Position numbers and translations under genes: made by a program
In this document: positions 61,301 to 64,000 of the stretch, in pieces
Layout: each line of letters starts with the position of its first letter
Numbering within the stretch: position 1 is the first letter of the stretch
Notes under the pieces: model-generated
Databases searched by the model: none
What the model was told of the DNA's origin: nothing
What the model saw: the letters and a program-made list of their open reading frames with translations, nothing else
DNA from: Amphiura filiformis
Lineage: Eukaryota; Echinodermata; Ophiuroidea; Amphilepidida; Amphiuridae
Direction of reading: 5' to 3'
NCBI RefSeq assembly: GCF_039555335.1
Contig: NC_092644.1
Location: 43,324,667 to 43,388,666 of the forward strand
DNA length: 64,000 nucleotides

Positions 61301-63108
61301 AACGAAAAGAAGCTATGTATCGTGTAATTCACGATTATTTTACGAGGAATGTCAGTTCATCATTGCCACCCAGCCTTACAAAAACTTGGATGATTTCTCT
61401 TTGATATCAGCAATAAAACTACAGAATAAAACGGCAATGTTTAGCCGCTACCTGAAAAATACTGAATTCAACTTGTAAGCTGGCATACGCACAAAGGTTC
61501 CAGGCATGACGAATTTTACGCGATCTCGCGTAGAACGCCGTAGTCTCGCTTCGCGTTCACAGATACGCTTACAGTAAAAGTGTGGGTTCATCACGGTTTA
61601 ACAACGGTTGGCTCCTGTACAAAGGTATAGGAAGAGTTGTTGAAACAGTGTTTCAATGGTAGTGAACCTGGCACTTTGTAAAATACTTTGTACTTGTGAC
61701 ATGCAAATTGTTTGGTCTTCAGAGCTCTTGCATTATAGCAAAGTATTGGGTGAGCCCATGATAAAAAAATAAAATGAAATCACAGGAATTCCCAGCGAGT
61801 CGCAGTTCATCACACGGTCATCAATCTAGGATATTGTATTATTTCGCTCTCTTGACCTTGACCGAATATTACCCACGATACACTCTGTTCTGAATTAATT
61901 GTTGTATACTCTTGCAAGTGTGTTAATTCATTTCTTACCTAATCTTGTTTGTATCTTGTGGTGATAGATGAATAGATCAAGGAGAGAAACCTTGGATGTG
62001 TCAATGAGGTTAGAACAAAATGAACATGAGAAGAGCAGGTTACAACAGGACAGTCATGCTGCATTAGAAGACGTAAGTACCAGTATCTTTTCTTAGCATG
62101 GCTTTTGGGCAACTTTACATCCACTTGTCTTTCGGGCAAGTTTGGACCGGTTGTAACGTTTGTCACCATCAGCAATTCAACTGGCCCATTTCATGCCTTG
62201 GAAACTGACTTGGCTCAAATTTGTAACAAGAAATTCAGGCAAGAAGTAATGTCTGTTTGCCAGTTGCCGAACACATTTGCAATAATTGTCAATTGCAAGT
62301 AGGTTTATGTCAAATGCTGGCCCTGTTTTTTAGCCACAGGTAAGCAAGAACACAGACAGGTCAATTGGCAATTTTTGTTTGACAAAACCATTAAGTTTTT
62401 TTTATAATTTTTCATCCATCTTATCAAAGGACTTTATCAGATCTGAGCATATGAAATATTTATGAAAAAATTAAAAACTTCATGGTTTTGTCAAGCAAAA
62501 ATAATATTTGCCAATTGATATGAAGTACAAACCTGATGAATCTATTCACTGAAGAAAACAGGTGTTGCTTATGTACATAGGCAAATCCCTTTCTATTGGT
62601 GCTGCTATACCAGTTGATAGACCATTCTTATACTTGCCACACTTCTGTCATAGATGGGGTAATATAGCCTTGACATCAATTATCACGTAAAATAAAAATT
62701 AAGCCGATGTTAAGATTTTTTTTTATAATCACAAGTGTAACAAGTTAGAAGAATGGTCTATCATCAATAGCAGCTCATACCAGGTAAATGTATTGTAATT
62801 TTGGTATTCAGATTAATTTGGTGCTAAGGTGTAGAAAGGCGGACTATAATATTTTTGTCTTGTCATGGACTACATTTGTCACCTTTTTTCAGTTATAACT
62901 TATTTCAATGGGTTTATCAGGTCATCAGGGAATATTTTACATTTTATGTTATTAACAAATGATGATCAAGTGAATGCAATTAATTTGTTCCTAGGTTCAT
63001 AACCATCTTATGAACTGTAAACTAGACCTGGAGGAGACACAGAAGAAACTCAATTCTGCAAAGGAAAGACTGAGCTACACCGAGGAAAAGCTGGACGAGG
63101 CAGCACAT
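43776..63108 (+). CDS. ODF2: Outer dense fiber protein 2 / cenexin (13 coding exons, 3' end outside window)
   Basis: ODF2 is a long coiled-coil protein of centriole distal/subdistal appendages and of sperm-tail outer dense fibres. Exons: 43776-43919, 44756-44899, 45550-45714, 48886-49073, 50658-50787, 51686-51817, 52338-52601, 53455-53570, 54991-55170, 55867-56002, 56399-56509, 61968-62072, 62995-63108. All splice GT-AG and in phase, giving 643 codons against about 830 residues in vertebrates, so roughly a fifth to a quarter is missing on the right. The N-terminal signature PPIHVHVDQQTPVHVHIKK is diagnostic. Other close matches are YEKKIDSLM (exon 3), LVEAE-like MVEAELDADAAAQQV (exon 5) and RDLLLQKLEDFEDTN (exon 6). 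The rest is heptad-rich, with abundant E, K, L and Q. ATG 43776 is followed at once by a second ATG and preceded in frame by TGA; the exon begins at an acceptor at 43755, so a 5' noncoding exon lies upstream, unidentified. Its divergent neighbour is PRPF4, 10.7 kb away. Confidence 0.95.
44254..44606. mobile_element. Long hairpin element in ODF2 intron 1
   Basis: GGGGGTACTACACCCCTGC at 44254 pairs with GCAGGGGTGTAGTACCCCC ending at 44606, and pairing continues with few mismatches for about 115 bases per arm (TATAGGGGCAAGGACTACAA inside). The loop is about 120 bases. No coding capacity; probably a MITE. Confidence 0.8.
46033..46612. repeat. ACTTG-rich minisatellite in two blocks
   Basis: Blocks 46033-46200 and 46440-46612 consist of irregular repeats of GACTTG, TGACTTG and ACTTGTGACTTGACTTG. 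The stretch between them is ordinary. It lies in ODF2 intron 3. No function is evident. Confidence 0.8.
46615..48760. mobile_element. Family P7 palindromic element interrupted by a LINE
   Basis: 46615-46768 (ATTCCTGTTATCTGATTGGTTG...CCCGATCAAACT...) and 48637-48760 (ACAAATATTGACTG...CAGTCAATATTTGT) together correspond to the uninterrupted element at 54669-54930. The LINE at 46769-48636 separates the two parts, so the palindromic element was there first. Confidence 0.75.
46769..48636 (+). mobile_element. CR1/L2-like LINE, 5'-truncated and frameshifted
   Basis: This copy encodes part of a non-LTR reverse transcriptase. It shows the conserved blocks LKNYRPVSN, LLDLSSAFDTVDYD, GVPQGSVLGP and YADD, then a C-terminal region ending SFQAFAPREWNKLP...LKTHLF. 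At least three frame changes (near 47205, 47500 and 48045) break the frame, so it is dead. The 3' end is short and finishes in a TAATAA-type tail (about 48610-48636), as in CR1/L2-group elements. The endonuclease part is absent. It is inserted in ODF2 intron 3 in the sense direction. Confidence 0.85.
49883..50232. mobile_element. Element family P8, copy 1
   Basis: Ends TACCGTATTTCGTCAAATAG and TATTTGACGAAATATGGTA with TA on both sides; GCGCCCC-type runs follow each end. It is about 350 bp, in ODF2 intron 4. The inverted second copy is at 58387-58738. Confidence 0.8.
52269..52317 (+). repeat. Poly-C tract of 49 nt at the acceptor of ODF2 exon 7
   Basis: An uninterrupted run of 49 C ends 20 bases before exon 7 (52338). 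It forms most of the pyrimidine tract of this 3' splice site, followed by ATCCTGCTCATTCTTTCCAG. Exact length is prone to sequencing error. Confidence 0.9.
52635..52915. mobile_element. Doubled palindromic element in ODF2 intron 7
   Basis: Outer ends GTCATATGGTCACTGGGCGGG and CCCGCCCAATGACAATATGAC enclose two tandem units of about 105 bases. Each unit is itself a palindrome (TTTTGGCCCTTGAACATGGAT / ATCCATGTTCAAGGGCCAAAA). Confidence 0.8.
54030..54180. repeat. SINE-like repeat, copy 2 (body only)
   Basis: Matches 22690-22830: TCATTTAAATCA, GGGCTTGCAT, GATCCTCACAT, TGTCTTATGCCCTG and GGGTGAAGCATAT. The tRNA-like front is missing here. Confidence 0.55.
54219..54372. mobile_element. Short CAGTGGCGTAG-ended element
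   Basis: It begins CAGTGGCGTAGTGTGGG and ends CACACTGCGCCACTG. The interior has a G run. It is the same end type as 1332-1666 but only about 154 bp. Confidence 0.6.
54404..54520 (+). repeat. tRNA-derived SINE-like head
   Basis: A-box-like CAGTGGTATAACTC (54419-54432) and B box GGGTTCAAATCC (54456-54467) at tRNA spacing, followed by CTCTCTCAATTTTTATATGTCAG, which also occurs at 22655-22680. Confidence 0.5.
54669..54930. mobile_element. Family P7 palindromic element, uninterrupted copy
   Basis: It starts ATTCCTGTCATCTGATTGG, contains a duplicated ATGGACCGGTC word, and ends in a hairpin whose arms are ACAAATATTGACTG and CAGTCAATATTTGT (about 54827-54930). It lies in ODF2 intron 8, close to exon 9. 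Confidence 0.75.
56035..56290 (-). repeat. Probable tRNA-derived SINE
   Basis: The minus strand shows B-box-like GGTTCAAATCC (complement of 56243-56253) and a body ending near GTGCGCTACGCACAGGC on the plus strand. The A box is weak. It lies in ODF2 intron 10. Confidence 0.4.
56863..57170. mobile_element. Inverted-repeat element of about 308 bp in ODF2 intron 11
   Basis: Left end GAATTAAAGAAGGAGAAT and right end GTTCTCCTTCTCTAATTC pair over about 28 bases. A second inner pair is AAAATTGGGGGTATTCGG / CCGAATACCCCCAATTTT. No transposase frame is present. Confidence 0.75.
58144..58280. mobile_element. Family P7-like hairpin, diverged copy
   Basis: ATAAAACAAATATTAACTGTC at the left and GACAGTTAATATTTGTAT at the right frame a short interior with TTCGTGAAATGGTC / GACCATCAC. 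Only the hairpin part of the family is present. Confidence 0.65.
58387..58738. mobile_element. Element family P8, copy 2 (inverted relative to copy 1)
   Basis: Same ends and body as 49883-50232 in reverse (AATAAACGCCCCC near the left end, GGGGGCGTTTATTTGA at the right). It lies in ODF2 intron 11. Confidence 0.8.
58740..61038. other. Intron sequence of ODF2 with little recognisable content
   Basis: AT-rich intron 11 sequence. 60345-60600 is a diverged copy of the segment at 34465-34590 (AACATTTGCTGAGGAGGAT, CATAACACAGTGCATACATGG). 59160-59290 shows a weak inverted repeat. No exon was found, and exon 11 (ending 56509) joins exon 12 (61968) in phase without one. Confidence 0.55.
61039..61891. 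mobile_element. 853-bp inverted-repeat element with a perfect hairpin inside
   Basis: The ends AGAACAGAGTGCATTGTGGG...GTCAAGGTCA and the complement finishing at 61891 (TGACCTTGAC...ACACTCTGTTCT) pair over about 40 bases. Inside, 61101-61292 is a hairpin with arms matching exactly for 43 bases (GGATTCAATCATGTTTCACC...). The loop holds two copies of GCTTTAGCTGCCCGAG. A lone half-site (TTCATCACGGTTTAACAACG) follows at about 61588. No transposase frame is present. It ends 76 bases before ODF2 exon 12. Confidence 0.8.
62364..62518. mobile_element. Palindromic MITE-like element in ODF2 intron 12
   Basis: CAATTGGCAATTTTTGTTTGAC at the left pairs with GCAAAAATAATATTTGCCAATTG at the right; the inner AAAACCATTAAG / CTTCATGGTTTT also pairs. 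About 155 bp. Confidence 0.65.
62612..62772. mobile_element. Second palindromic MITE-like element in ODF2 intron 12
   Basis: TTGATAGACCATTCTTATACTTG pairs with AACAAGTTAGAAGAATGGTCTATCA. The arms are about 30 bases and the interior is AT-rich. About 160 bp, 220 bases before exon 13. Confidence 0.65.
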
Positions 63109-64000
63109 GTACATATAGTATTTGAAATAGTCTTACTGAGTACTAGGCCAAGAGGGTGGGAAATCAGGGCTAGAATTTCTTGCAAACAATAATATTATCA
63201 CAAAAATTGTTGTAAACAAGCTTGTCGGAATCTTTCAATAAAAGTTGAGGAAATCATCAAAAAAATTGTTTAATTTTTGCAAAAATGAATTATGATAATT
63301 TCACTGTTTGAAGAAATTCAATGCCTAATGATCAGAGAAAAGAAAAAAAGACAGAAAGAAAAAAGAACGATGTGAGTGGAAAAAGATAAGGAAGAAAGAG
63401 CGAGAGAGAGAGATTATGTTATTGATATTTTAAATTGTTTATGCTTTTAATGTTAGCTACTTTTTCTGTTTATTATAACTCCTCTGTCATATGCTTGACA
63501 GTTGCTATGTTTTTTGATTTTGTGCAGCTGGTCAACCACATTTTAAGCTTGAAGATATTAAAATTGTTATGATCTTTTCTCATTATATGTTGCTTTTTGT
63601 TTTGATCCATTTTGTTTATTATTATTTTTAATACTAAACAGCTTACTACGTTATTTTACACTAACGTTAAGCAGGAATATTCTCAATAAAACAATTATTT
63701 TGTATGACATTAATAATGCAAGTTGTGACATACAGATGCTGCTGCTTATTTTGCTATTTTGTACTTGCTTCATTTGTTATGTTATGCATTATTACTAACA
63801 TAAACTAGTCATTTATTGATAATATTATAGTATTATAATATCTTGAGTTATTTGCCTGATGCTGTACACATAACTAAGATTTAGCATTATTTTGTTTGTT
63901 ATATCATTAAGGTCCAATTTAATAAAGACTTGCAACACATGCTAAGTGCTAAAGCCAAGCTGTTGGTTTGTGTGACATTTCCTGTCTCACCCACCAAAAG
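63109..64000 (+). other. Start of ODF2 intron 13, nothing recognised
   Basis: The sequence after the donor at 63109 is AT-rich, with a purine-rich patch (about 63338-63415, GAGAGAGAG and AAAGAAAAAAAG). I see no further exon before the window ends. Confidence 0.55.

Overview
The window is animal nuclear DNA: AT-rich, with genes split into many short GT-AG exons and packed with short inverted-repeat elements, SINE-like tRNA-derived pieces, LINE fragments and long G/C homopolymers. The two gene families that can be named, together with a single-exon-style Toll-like receptor inside another gene's intron, suggest a marine invertebrate deuterostome, most likely an echinoderm or hemichordate. The species cannot be fixed from the sequence alone.

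Layout. Positions 1-1954 hold a duplicated segment and the last two exons of an unidentified plus-strand gene. Positions 1955-7410 are a repeat mosaic. Positions 7411-33070 (minus strand) are a complete 15-exon PRPF4 gene, the WD40 protein of the U4/U6 snRNP; all exons join in phase to give 497 residues. The 12.9-kb intron between PRPF4 exons 12 and 13 contains, on the opposite strand, a Toll-like receptor pseudogene (12364-20386). That pseudogene is split by a 5.2-kb insertion and carries further stops and frameshifts. Next to it lies a decayed second copy of PRPF4 exon 12.

Positions 33071-43775 separate PRPF4 from the divergent ODF2 (outer dense fiber 2 / cenexin) gene. This spacer holds three copies of a 310-bp repeat, several inverted-repeat elements, an element carrying an internal tandem array, and a LINE fragment. 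Positions 43776-63108 (plus strand) carry the first 13 coding exons of ODF2 (643 codons). The gene runs off the right edge. Its introns contain a frameshifted CR1/L2-like LINE inserted into an older palindromic element, paired inverted copies of another element, a 49-nt poly-C tract at one splice acceptor and an 853-bp element with a perfect hairpin core.

No operon-like or multi-gene system is present. PRPF4 (splicing) and ODF2 (centriole and sperm tail) are ordinary conserved genes. The most interesting material is structural: the intron-like insertion in the receptor, the exon relic, and several families of palindromic elements, two of which share the same ends. All motif and repeat calls were made by eye; no database search was possible.
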